Assembly (NCBI GenBank): GCA_944990035.1
Contig: CALYLX010000090.1
Location: 1 to 64,000 of the forward strand
DNA from: Clitopilus passeckerianus
Taxonomy: Eukaryota > Basidiomycota > Agaricomycetes > Agaricales > Entolomataceae
Direction of reading: 5' to 3'
Length of the DNA stretch: 64,000 nt
Positions 12,846 to 23,768 of the stretch are shown here, one piece after another (the first letter of the stretch is position 1; each line of letters opens with the position of its first letter). A model generated the notes under the pieces. The model saw nothing but the letters and a program-made list of their open reading frames with translations. It ran no database searches and had not been told where the DNA came from. The translations under genes and the position numbers were made by a program.

Positions 12846-13440
12846 CCTAGGACATTGGTCAGATGTTATCTGTAATCCACATGGTAGTGTCGTAGCGTCC
12901 CTGGCAGTAACTATGTATCGACACCCTGTACATTCGCATCCTACCTTACACAGTGCTTATTTCTCATGTCATTGATGTATTGGCATGCCAACGTAGAAAG
13001 AGACAGGCGCAACGCCAGGATGCAAAGTGGGTCTTGGTCATTTTCGATCGCTCGGCTCGGTTCTTTCCCATTCAATTTACACTCCCTCGTGCATTATGCC
13101 AGCCTTTTCATGCTCTCAGGATAGGACTTTTGCTTTTGAGACTCTTATATGGACTACGAAATGTTGGCAACAAAGATAACTGTGGCTTACTGGTGGAAGG
13201 GAACATAGTTTTCATGAAGGGGACGATGGTCTAATTCAATGGCGCTGGAGGAAATAGGTCAACCGACGCCCCCGAAACCTACCCAGAGATATGGGTCATT
13301 CTGCTGTGGGAGCCTATAAAGATCGCCATCCTGACTATTTTAAACCTGTTCCCCTTCCTCGAGCTTGGCGACTGGGTTGTCCAGTCTCTTGACTGTTACA
13401 ACTTCTTCCATCGTCACTGGCGGACACTTTGCTTTGAGCC
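12846..13440. other. Intergenic region between ABCC copy 2 and the surface protein
   Basis: About 595 bp. The first part is the transporter's 3' flank. The last about 130 bp look like the promoter of the gene starting at 13441, with a TATAAA at 13315-13320. I see no supported coding sequence. Confidence 0.5.
13315..13320 (+). promoter_or_regulatory. TATA box upstream of surface-protein gene
   Basis: A perfect TATAAA about 120 bp upstream of the ATG at 13441, in the right orientation for that gene. It is assigned by motif and position only. Confidence 0.45.
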
Positions 13441-14944
13441 ATGGCTCCCTTTTCAATTTCAGGTCAGTGAATTCACAGAATGTCGTCATTTGCGAACCTT
13501 ATCATTCATTTAGCCTCTCTTTCTTATCCTCGGTCATTCTTTAATCAGTGGCTTGGTTTGTTTCGTCGTCAGAATGCTGGTAACAATGATGACGACGACA
13601 ACGGCAACAACAACAATACTCTCAACAAAAATAACGGGGACGGCCAGAACAGGTCTTCTGGCGCAGATAAGACAAATAATGGTGGGGGGAACAACACGAA
13701 TAAGAGCCAGAACGGCGACAACGCGGACGACTCGAGGAACGGCCAGAATAACACCAGTGCTTCTGGTCAAGGTAATGACTCGGGAAAATCAAATGACAAT
13801 GGGAGTACGGGCAATGGGAATTCGAATAGTAATGGGAATACGAGCAATGGAAATTCGAGTAATACGAATGAGAGCAATGGCTCCTCGTCTTCTGGCCAGA
13901 CCAAAAACTCGAACAATTCAGGTGGCTCGTCAGGAAACAACACCCAGACCCCATCTAGATGCCTATCCTGTTTCATCCCCGATAATGATCCCAGAGTCAT
14001 TTACCAAGGACCCTGGTCTCTTATTCTATCGTCGTTCTTCACGACTCATCAAACGACAACGCAAGGCGCTAGCGTCAAGCTCCAGTTCAATGGTGAGTCG
14101 CTTACATCACCTCTCTTTCACATCAGCTTACTCTCTTCGGTGTAGGAACGAGCATCACTGTCTTTGGAACTATTGCGCGAAGCAATGCGACATTCACACC
14201 TCCAACCACCTCATATACTATCGACGCTGATCCCCCCTTTGTCACGACACAGCCCATGGCCAGCCAAAACTTCGACGCGCAACGCCTCTTCAGCGCCAAG
14301 AACCTTTCCCCCAATGAGGAGCATGCCATCACCATACAGGTGGTTGATGCGGGCGCACCCTACATCTTCCAGAGTTTCTTTATCCCTCCTTCGGAACCAT
14401 CCAACTCGTCTACTGTAAACGAGACCGTTCCCTCCGCTCTTTCCGTCACTTCCTCTCAAGGTGCTGGTCCGACTGCGACTGCAGAGGAGGGTGGCCCCTC
14501 GAGTACTGTTATCACTCCCCCGACACTCAAATCATCCTCTACGCCAAATACTGTGAAAATCCTGGCAGCAACACTCGGCTGTGTTGTGGCAATCGTGCTG
14601 GCCCTGGTTGGCTTTTTTCTATGGCGAAGACGTCGCCAATCGAGGACACGCCGATCTCATCGTCGCGGTTCCAAGGCTTCATTGGCATACACCGAATATA
14701 CGGAGGCATCTTCCGCTGTTAGAGGTATTGTTGTTTCATTCCCAGATACATGCCCTCTACTAACTCACAACTTTTAGCGAGCCAATTCACGAGCTCCGAA
14801 TCGATCTTGCGCAGTATTCCGAGCACGCTTTACATGCCCTACACGGGACCCGACCTCAGAAGAGGTTCTGTCGTTGACTACTACCTGTCATTTCCGGGAA
14901 ATGGAAGACATTCTCTTGTACCACCGGTGCCACCAAAACCCTAG
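13441..14944 (+). CDS. Single-pass surface protein with Asn/Gly/Ser-rich stalk
   Basis: From the N terminus the model has a short leader split by an intron, a run of about 110 residues dominated by Asn, Gly, Ser and Asp (about 13570-13930), and a roughly 130-residue globular part starting CLSCFIPDNDPRVIY. A Ser/Thr-rich stretch follows, then one membrane helix (about 14555-14620) with a stop-transfer RRRR, a basic tail, and a Pro-rich end at TAG 14942-14944. This is the usual layout of basidiomycete cell-surface proteins with an extracellular beta-sandwich-like domain and a cytosolic tail. Introns are called at about 14091 and 14725. The 5' end is uncertain: 13441 followed by an intron, or ATG at 13480. 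No obvious signal peptide is visible, which is odd for a type I protein. The function is unknown; a sensor or adhesin role is inference. Confidence 0.68.
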
Positions 14945-15253
14945 CATCCACTGTCTACATGCTAGGCTCTTCGCTTACCTGATTTCATTCGTTCTAATCG
15001 CTTCCCTAAAGGACTTCTGTATGTACCAGATGCCTTCACTCTCATTTCTTGCGTCTTTCAACTCGAAACCGGCCGGACCATTTGTTCGTATATTTTACTA
15101 GATTCGAGCGGGACCAATTACACCATGTATCAATCTAATTGCGCTTGCTTGCTTGGGACATTACATTAACTGTATTCATAGTAACATACACCATGTGATC
15201 TATTTTGTAGCAGAATAGAATATCTTGCCATACGAAAACCACAGCACTTTCGT
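14945..15253. other. Convergent 3' intergenic region
   Basis: About 310 bp between two genes that end toward each other. It is AT-rich in places. I see no gene. Confidence 0.5.
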
Positions 15254-17482
15254 TCAGGGGTTCCACATCTTGCTCTCTACAAGCTTGAGCAAATCTTCAT
15301 CGTTCAGGGAACGAAGATCAGATGAACGGTCGACACCCTAATACGATGTAACATGAGTAAGGGTCGTAGAACAGGTGGCTTGATGGCACTTACGGCTTGC
15401 TGAGCAGCTCTGATCACTTGTCGCGCAATATGGGCACTGATCTGGCGGACTAGCACGGAGAAGGAAGGACCAATGAATATTCTACAGTAAGAGGACCGAA
15501 AGGGTAACTCACTTCTTTCAATCCGGGGATACAACAGGCCCAAATCCCGTTCCTCCTGAGTTAATGCATCGGCAAGTCCAAGGGAAGATGCCTCGACCAT
15601 AGAGTCCGTGACAGATGAGGCGCGGGCGAGGATGGACCCCAGTCCAAGACCTTCAATTCAGTCAGTAATATGACCTCTATCCTCGTATAGTGAAAGCGTA
15701 CCAGGGAAGATGTACATGTTGTTGCCCTGACCCGGGTGGAGTGTAACACCATTGTAAGGTTGAGCGGGGAATGGCGAGCCCGAGGCAAAGAGGACAGAGC
15801 CGTTTGTGTACTTGACAGCATCCTCAAAGGAGCACTCAGAGAGACGAACGGGGTTGGAGAGGGGGAAGATGATCGGCCTGGCGTTCAAAGTGGACATTGC
15901 TGAGATAACCTCAGGGGTGAACGCGTTCTAGAGAATGGAATTGAGAATTGATACCGCCGGCCCAGTAAGAAGTACATACGCTGACGGTAGAGAGACCTAG
16001 CAGAGCCGTAGGCTTGACGTACTCGATGACATCGAGGAGATTCTTGAGAGGTGGGCCTTGATAGTCCCGGCGAGAGAAGTCTGCAATAGTGTGAGAACAA
16101 AGTCTAGATAGACAAAATATTAAACGTACACTTCTTGTGTTCGGCAAGGGAACCACGTTCATCGTAGACAAGACCCTGTGAATCGACAAGCCAAATCCGT
16201 TCACGGGCCTCGTCTATGGGAAGGCCATTAAGGGTGAAGAAGCTCATTAACTGCATGGCGACACCGACACCTGCAGAGCCTGCGCCGAAGAAAAGAATGC
16301 GATGCGAGCTAATAGGGTTGCCTGATGCTTCTGAGGAGAGCTTGGCAGCGTTAATGAACCCAGACAAGACAACGGCTCCAGTTCCTTGGATGTCGTCATT
16401 GAAGACAGGGTACTTGTTGCGGTAGCGCTCAAGGTAGAGGAATGCATTGTCGGTACAGAAATCCTGTCTACAAGTCAGATGATGCAGAAGGAAAAGTCAC
16501 ACTGAAGCACCTACCTCGAATTGAACAAGCAGCTTGGGGAAAGCCTTGGTCATCTCTTCCATGAACTCGTCCATGAACTCAGTCATTTCAGGACCAGTGA
16601 TTCTCTTCTGGCGCAGACCAAGGTAGAGAGGGTCATCTAGGAATTGTTGGTTGTTGGTTCCGAAGTCAAGGCAGATGGGAACAGTTGATGAAGGACGGAT
16701 TCTGAAAAACGCTGAATTCAGCAAGGTGCACTGTGGGTGGAAACACATCGATCTTACCCAGCACCAGCAACATATAGAGAAAGTTTTCCAATAGAGATAG
16801 GCATGCCGTTTACGCCCAAGTCGCCAAGACCGAGGATGCGGGAACCTATGGAGTTTCGTTAGGTGGCGGTCGAGCTGAGCCAATGTAGCGCCAACTAACC
16901 ATCGGTAACGACACTAATTCTAGCTTCGTCGATTCTGGGCCAGTTGCTAATGACTAGAGAGGGAATTGTCAGCGAAAGAACGACGTCATCAACTATAAGA
17001 GCGTGTACCTTCACCAATTTTGCCTTTGTCATTGATAGAGATGAACTAGAAGTTGTGTGAGCCTCTAGAGGTAACTACATGAGAGATAGACAAACAAGTC
17101 CTTCCGGGCGTCTGTAGTTGTGAGAGAACTGCAGGCAGGCATCGCCAACAGTCGGTGTATAGATGAGAGGTGTAATTTCGGACATGTTCGCCAAGCAGAG
17201 CCGGTAGAACATAGCATGGTCATGGTCCTTGAGGGCAGAGAGATAGATGTATTTATCAATGCACTTTTCCTTGGAGCGTAGTTGTGCGAGACATCGTGAA
17301 GCATGTACAGATTCGTCGAGAGCTGGCGGCGTCAAGCCGTGCTTGGGCTTCGGAGGTGCTGTATAGCGGAAAGGTGAGCTTCAGGGTCGAACACCCGAAC
17401 AGGGACCAACGGACGGACCTTGTGAAACAGCTTTGAGCTTTTGGATACCATTGGTGGTGTATGGCGTGCGGACAACAGTCAT
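15254..17482 (-). CDS. NAD(P)-dependent malic enzyme
   Basis: Oxidatively decarboxylates malate to pyruvate and CO2 with reduction of NAD(P). Translated on the minus strand from ATG at 17482 ([12 protein letters not shown]) to the stop at 15254-15256, with about ten introns. Clear family segments in order are: [17 protein letters not shown] and the YRRPEG that follows; [16 protein letters not shown] near 16820; [32 protein letters not shown] near 16390; the Rossmann segment [15 protein letters not shown] near 16280; and a C-terminal part with [12 protein letters not shown] near 15700. Length and domain order are normal for a fungal malic enzyme. I see no clear mitochondrial presequence, so a cytosolic form supplying reducing power is plausible. 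Cofactor preference cannot be settled by eye. No frame breaks were found. Confidence 0.93.
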
Positions 17483-20400
17483 GATTAGGGTATCTAGTCG
17501 TGAAAAGTGTGCAAATGAGACGGAGTAGAGGAAACAGAGAGAAGAAAGGATGGATACCCACGTATACCGCCGGGGTCCTTTATATCGAGGCAAAACTATA
17601 TTTGATTCTGGGGCAACCGTGGTCGAAAAGGGTGTTGCTTTGCATCGTTGCTCGCGTCCCTGGACCCCACCGAAATTTTTGGACACACGTTCATGTTTGT
17701 GGGGTGACTTTCCTCCGTCTCGCCTCGAAATGAATACGCTTTCACCCCAGGATCTTCGGCTACGAGAGTCTCTGGGGCAAGGCTAGCTGAACGTGTACGG
17801 CTAGTGGACGGCCGTGTAATGGGACTATGACGGCAAATACCAATCCAGTCATTGGTTGGTCATTCAGCGGGCTGAATGCGCTCGGCACATCAGCGACCGG
17901 GAGGTTACGGAGATTACGAAAACTTCCAGACCGTTAGAGGTTTGTTGTCTAGATTGTGGCTGGTAGCGGCCTATCGGGAGATGTCGTCTGGGCTATATCT
18001 ATAACAGTAACTTCGGTGTTCGTTGCCTGCTTGTGTCGGATGCACGATGTGGTCGTCACAGGGAGCTAATGGATGAACTGCAAGGCCGATCATTATCGTA
18101 GCAGCTCAGTTGCATAGCGCTCATGGGTGCAGGAGCAGCACAGCGCCTCAATAACTTGCAATTGATTGTGCGTTGGAGAAGTCATATTTGCGATCAAAAG
18201 TGTGTTGATTGGTATTGGCTACCGAGGAACTCAACGAGTAATTACAAGTCATCGGCCGGGCTCGTTTATTCTGCGAGTGGCCTTTAGGGTACTGGGAGGA
18301 CGGAATCAAGCGTTATCAGGTAGTTCGAGCTTTCGGTATTGTATGACATTCCAGAGCACAGTTTGATGGTTCCAGTTGAAAGGGCAGTGTGACCAAATTT
18401 TCCGAGTCGCAAATAATTTTCCTCCCAAGCCACTTCTATGTCGCAATCAGACAGTTTCTTCCGCAACGTTGCACCTCGTTCCATCCGATACGTACTGCCC
18501 AAAGTAGGAAGACACCGTCTATGGCCGCATACGGAGAAGCAGGATGCCTAATAAACTGGCACTGGCACCTGGACTGGTAGATATCTGGTCACAACAACTG
18601 TGGTTTGATAACTGATATCAACGTCGACCGTCGAGAAGAATGTTCTGGTTCCGGAGATGCTCGAGAAAGCTCTAGGGTGGTAGGGTGTGCGTACCTTCAA
18701 GTTCTTTGAGAACACATCCTTCTTCGAGGCGCCGGTGGTAAGCTTTATGTCCGCTTTGCCTGAGGACCTCGGATCGCAGCTGAATCACAGCTGAATCACA
18801 CTCACAGTCGCCTTTGGCGGTTCCATGAGTATATTCGATAATATCTCAGGTCAATCTATCGCATTCTTTCCTCGTTTCACCTGCGACGAATGCGTTAATC
18901 AGGTATTGTGGCACTTTCTTTCATGGGTTCCGAGATGGTACTATGCACCACTTGGATGCCAGTGTTGTCCTATTCGGAACTCAGGACATGTCATTCTGAA
19001 GTTCTCGGGGACCGATTAACTCTAGAAAAGCTGCTATGCTTCCGTATCGCCGTCCTGACCTATGCCGGGCAACGAACGTGACTATGGCTCCAGGTGCTAC
19101 ATTGGTCGGTTGACCGCAATTCCTTCGTATCTAATCCGCTTTTTTTTTGAAAATTGATTAGAGAAATAGACCCTCGATCTCTTACAGGTCCCGTCTGAAT
19201 GCTCAATCGCTATATTTCATCTCTCTATCTGGCCAACGGTCCCTGGCCCCTGGACTTCATCAAACTAGCTGAAACATGATGATCTGGACAGATGGACTGT
19301 TGTTCAGGAAATTGTGAGGAACCGTGAGGCACTCAAAGCTACACTAACCGAGCGGATCATATCTGTTCTGGATTTCCTCTATTCTGATGGGCGAGGTAGC
19401 CTCAAGTCGTATATTCGGGCCGTACTATGTTGATTGCTCACGCGTGCTGGTATAGAGTCGAAATCGCCGCCCACTTCTCAGCTATACCTCAACGGGTCCT
19501 TCTTTGCATGAAATACTTCCGCGGGGAGGCCCTTATGACCACGTTAGGGACATTCAGGATGTCACACATCTGCCACTAACGGTCCATAATCTGCGCGTGC
19601 TTCGCTAACCACTCAAATGAGAGTTTTTGCCTCCGTCCCGTCATTCCGGGACATCTTGTCCTTAATCTACCGAATCTTTCACATGTGCTTAGCCACGAAG
19701 GCGAGAGTCATTTCCTGGCACTCGGTATCATTTCGTCTTGTCCCCCAAATTTGCCGTATAGTGTGAGGAACGGGAATCATTTCTTCATCGGTGACGACAC
19801 TTGAGGCGCAACTCACGATAGTATAGGCTTATCGGTCCAGGAAAAGATTCAATCTCAAGGCTGTCAGGATCCCGGTGTTGGGATGGGGCTCGCGGCCCGG
19901 TAACACACTTGCCAATCCCGCCCATTAACCATTACAATCGAGAAGCTACTAATTTTTCTACTACTTTAAGATTCGCTCGATCTGATCACACACCGCGGAG
20001 ACGTAGAGGCTGGTGTTCTTACAAGGCTTCAGCCGTGCCGCTTTCACTTACCTTGATAGCACTCGCGCGTTCTTTAGTAATCCTCCTATACTTGTGCTTG
20101 GTGGACCTCCTGAATTTCTTTGGAAAAGTGGAAAGTGCCGCGGAGCTTTGAATTACCCAGACTTCGGATTCGGACCGGACGCCTACTTTGGCTTGCACCC
20201 TCTTTTTCACTCTTATCAGACAAGTTTCGTCGCTTGGGAACATCATGGTTATGTCAAGGATTTCTGAGAACATTGCACTGCATTCCTGTTGTCGAATTAC
20301 TCCGCCCAATCGGGCCAGGACCAGGCTGCTCCCTGGTGGCTCGGAATTCTGCTTTTCCGTGGTAGATGGAGAAGGAACACTTGCACCTGGTGGTACCAGT

Positions 20401-20879
20401 GGGTTCCGCTATCACGAGAGCTTAATTAATGTCTCGTGGTTCTATGAGCACCGTCTTCATCAAATGGGTGTTCGTCGGACGCTGCCATCCCAAGGAATAT
20501 TGGATCTTAGCCCTTCTAGATGCTTCAATCTAGAAGGAAACGTTATTACTGATGATCCACCGGTAACATTTATTCCCTTCGTAGCGCTTAGTGATTCGGA
20601 ACGGGCGCCGTGTGTACTGTATATTTGGGTGCAGAAAGCCACAGCACCGCAGGCATTGCGGTGCTCTCAGCCACCGGTAAAAGTTTTCAATAAAGCAATC
20701 GAAAGGAAGATCCGTCCATGAAATTTTTCTTAAATGTGGTCTGACTCTAGATACCGTCTAACGAGTGCAATTATCTATGAGAACAATATCATCTTTGCCA
20801 TTCTTTGACGTGTCCGGGAACCAAAGCAGACAGCTATCGTGGTTTGCAGGGTTGGCTACGCGCCTAATTGTGCTGCTGA
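17483..20879. other. Gene-poor region, about 3.4 kb
   Basis: No gene could be supported. The largest frame (20188-20721 +, 177 codons) has no recognisable motif and no convincing splice continuation. Small structures are a direct duplication of AGCTGAATCAC near 18780, a CTTCTAGA/TCTAGAAG inverted repeat near 20513-20536, and a perfect 8-bp hairpin AGCACCGC/GCGGTGCT at 20643-20665. Some stretches between 18.6 and 19.8 kb read like fragments of protein-coding DNA. They could be an old degenerate gene, but I cannot name a family. Confidence 0.4.
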
Positions 20880-22038
20880 TCAACGACCCATCCAGCCCTA
20901 ATAATAACGACAAATCAAGGAATGATCGAGATCGGAGATCTAACTGAGTGCTTACCCCATCGACAACCAAAAGTTCCCCACAGACGTATTGGCTGGCTTT
21001 GCTGGCAAGGAATACGACTGGTCCAGCGAAGTCTTTAGGATCGCCCCACCTTCCAGCTGGGATTCTCTCGGAGATTTGGCGCAGGCGAACGGGGTCTGCT
21101 AGAAGGCGTTCATTCCTGCGAATACGGACGAGTTAGCACGAAGTCCACGTGCATGATTGGGGAAGACAGGAAGATGTAAGAGTCATTCGCTCCAGAGCGG
21201 CGTGGCTCTGAAGAATGAACGACCCGATTTCGGCCAAATGAAACGAAAAGCTTATTTACATGTCAGTTGCGATGTATCCCGGACAGATTCCGTTTATTTG
21301 AACATTGTGTTGGCTCCACTCGTTGCTTAGGGCTTTTGTCAGTTGACCAAGGGCACCCTTCGCGGCAGCGTATGCTGGGACAGTAATTCCACCCTGGAAA
21401 GTGAGAAGGGAGCAGAAATTGATCACTTTGCCTCGTTTCAATGGAACCATATGCCGTCCCGCAGCTTGTGAGAGGAGCCAGGCGGCTTTCAGGTTCACGT
21501 TGAGGACCTGAAAGGAAATCAGAATCTCAACGTCAGTGGCTCGCAATAGAAATCAAAGCACACATACATCATCCCAATCGCTCTCGGAGAAATCTACTGC
21601 CGGTGATCTCCGTTGAATACCACCACAATTGACGAGGACGTGAATTTGGCCATTCATCGCGTTAAGAGCCCGCTGGAAAACCTCTTTGACAGCTTGTAGA
21701 TCATCGAGGTCGCAGTAGACAACTTCAGCAGTGACGCCAATCGCCCGAATAGCGATTAAAGTTTCGAGGTTGGGCGGGTTCTCAGGAGTCGGGTTTCGTT
21801 GAATAAGACAGATAGAAGCACCCGCTTCGGCCAATGCAAGCGCGCATGCAGCACCAATGCCTGGATGTGAGAGAAAGAAAAAAATATGCCTCCGGCAGTC
21901 AGAAGAGTTTCCGAATTACGTGAGACAGGGCTGCCGAAATAAACCTGAAGACTTACCCCGCGTTGCGCCTGTAATGAGGACGTTCTGGCCCGCGAGAGAA
22001 AAGAGCTGAGGAGACGGTATGGAGGGAGTGGGCTCCAT
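20880..22038 (-). CDS. Short-chain dehydrogenase, 2-deoxy-D-gluconate 3-dehydrogenase-like
   Basis: A classical SDR oxidoreductase that reduces or oxidises a keto/hydroxy sugar acid with NAD(P). Read on the minus strand from ATG at 22038. The cofactor motif TGATRGIG (residues about 23-30) is restored across the first intron. Further motifs are NCGGIQRR, a catalytic Ser in INFCSL and YAAAK as the active-site Tyr-Lys pair. A final short exon (20880-20897) gives the typical ending VVDGGWMGR. That ending and the overall pattern point to the KduD/2-deoxy-D-gluconate 3-dehydrogenase branch, which acts in uronic-acid (pectin, alginate) catabolism in bacteria; the fungal substrate is inference. It starts 423 bp from a divergently transcribed zinc polyol dehydrogenase. 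The last intron (20898-20955) is 58 nt. Confidence 0.88.
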
Positions 22039-22461
22039 TGTTGCTGAAATGCAGACTTGTGCAGTAATTGTTGTTATAACGTCGCCGGCGGACCGCTTTT
22101 GAGGAAGAACAAATGCATCGTCGGGGGGACAGGAGAGCCTCACTAGTCATCAGAAGATACGGACCGAAAAACCGAGCCCCCGAGATGGAATCTCCACTAT
22201 CGTGAGAAGATGGGTATTGCCGACGAAGACTATCCAGATAGGGAATTTATGTAACGTTGGGTTTAAAGGCTGTTTTGGTAGTCGGATCGGGATAGACCCA
22301 TTAAGAAGGAAGGGTCGATCTAAGTCACGAGCGAAATGAAGGCCGGGTCCTCGGACCGCCTCTGATCTCCTAATTAGAACACACGACAGACTTGAGTTAT
22401 GCGGCAAGCAATTTATTTAAATACAGGCTAATGCATCCTCGAATTTCAACTTACCCCCAAA
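22039..22461. promoter_or_regulatory. Shared divergent promoter of SDR and polyol dehydrogenase
   Basis: A 423-bp region between two start codons facing away from each other. A TATTTAAATA sequence at 22414-22423 lies about 40 bp before the dehydrogenase ATG and could serve as its TATA element. No other site is assigned. Confidence 0.5.
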
Positions 22462-23768
22462 ATGTCTCCCATTGCCGTTCCATCTCATACCGTCGCTGTC
22501 CTTCACGGTGCCAAAGATCTCCGTGTTGAGGAACGTTTTGTCTGGCCACCATCCGCTGGTCAAGCACAAGTATCCGTCGTCTCCACCGGTCTCTGCGGCA
22601 GTGACCGTAAGTCTGTTTCACGGTTCGAGCGTCGAGGGATGCCTTGCTGATAGCCACCGTGTCTCCACAGTCCACTACTATGCTCATGGACGTAATGGCG
22701 ACTTTGCAGTTCAGGCTCCATTGGTCCTAGGCCATGAAGCAGCCGGTGTCGTCACAGCTGTTGGGCCTGGTGTCAAGAACCTTGTCCCAGGTCAACGAGT
22801 TGCCATCGAAGCTGGAATTTACTGCCGGAATTGCGATTTCTGCAAAAAAGGCAGGTACAACCTCTGCAAAGGCATGCGCTTCTGCAGTAGCGCCGCTGTC
22901 TTCCCGCACGCCGATGGTACACTCCAAGGGCGCATGAACCACCCTGCTTTCGTTCTCCATCCGTGAGTCATTGGTCTCAAGCTTCTTCCAAATGTGAACT
23001 GACTATACCCACGTTAGCCTACCCGATAACTGCAGCTTCGACCAAGCCGCACTTGCTGAGCCTCTATCTGTTCTCATCCACGCATCACGGCGTGCCAACC
23101 TGACTGCTGGTCAAACCGTCCTTGTGTACGGTGTTGGTGCTATCGGCCTCCTTGCTTGTGCAGTTGCACAATCCCTTGGTGCTTCTCGAGTCGTCGCCAT
23201 CGATATCAACCAAGCACGCCTTGACTTCGCTAGGGAGAACGGCTTCGCTTCACAAACCTACTGCCTCCCACCTGCCGACAAGTCGAAGACTTCTGACGAT
23301 CAACTACGACGTGCTAAGGAGAACGCTCAACTTGCTCTCTCCGAATTCGACGCCCCTTCTGGATTCGACGTCATCTTCGAATGTACAGGTGCAGAGCCTG
23401 TCATCCAGATGTCAGTTCATGTAAGTGGAGATTCGATCATATTCCCTGACTTGCAACCTAATCACATTTTTCAGACTGCTATTTCTGGAGGCAAGGTCAT
23501 GCTTATTGGCATGGGCACGCGGAATACCATGTTCCCTCTCTCAAGCGCAGCCCTTAGAGAAGTCGACATCCATGGATCCTTCCGATACGCAAACACATAC
23601 CCTGAGGCTTTGGCCCTTCTCGGATCTGGCAAACTCAAAAACGTGGAGAAGCTCATCACACATCGCTTCCCCCTTAGCGAGGCCCACCGTGCCTTCGAAC
23701 TCATGATGCGAGGTCAAGACGAAAGCGGCAAGATGGTGCTGAAGGTTATGGTAGATTCATCGTCATAA
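22462..23768 (+). CDS. Zinc-dependent polyol dehydrogenase (sorbitol/xylitol/arabinitol type)
   Basis: A medium-chain zinc dehydrogenase oxidising a sugar alcohol to a ketose with NAD(P)+. The first intron joins to give GLCGSDLHYYAHG, with catalytic-zinc Cys45, then LGHEAAG with His70 and Glu71. The structural-zinc Cys cluster is YCRNCDFCKKGRYNLC, and the Rossmann motif GVGAIGL lies at about 23124-23145. The pattern CGSDLHYY...GDF followed by GHEA is that of the sorbitol dehydrogenase subfamily, which includes fungal xylitol and L-arabinitol 4-dehydrogenases. The substrate cannot be chosen by eye. An insert with a Lys/Asp-rich loop (about 23270-23345) precedes the conserved GFDVIFECTG. It ends KVMVDSSS at TAA 23766-23768. 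Four exons are called. It is divergent with an SDR sugar-acid dehydrogenase, which suggests a shared carbon-catabolism role. Confidence 0.92.

Noticed and set aside
13534..13954. Several long minus-strand open frames opposite the Asn-rich stalk
   Set aside because: They are shadows caused by the biased codon content of the plus-strand repeat; no motif, start context or splice support.
20188..20721. 177-codon open frame
   Set aside because: No recognisable family, no splice continuation, and it lies in DNA with other broken frames. Kept only as part of the gene-poor region.
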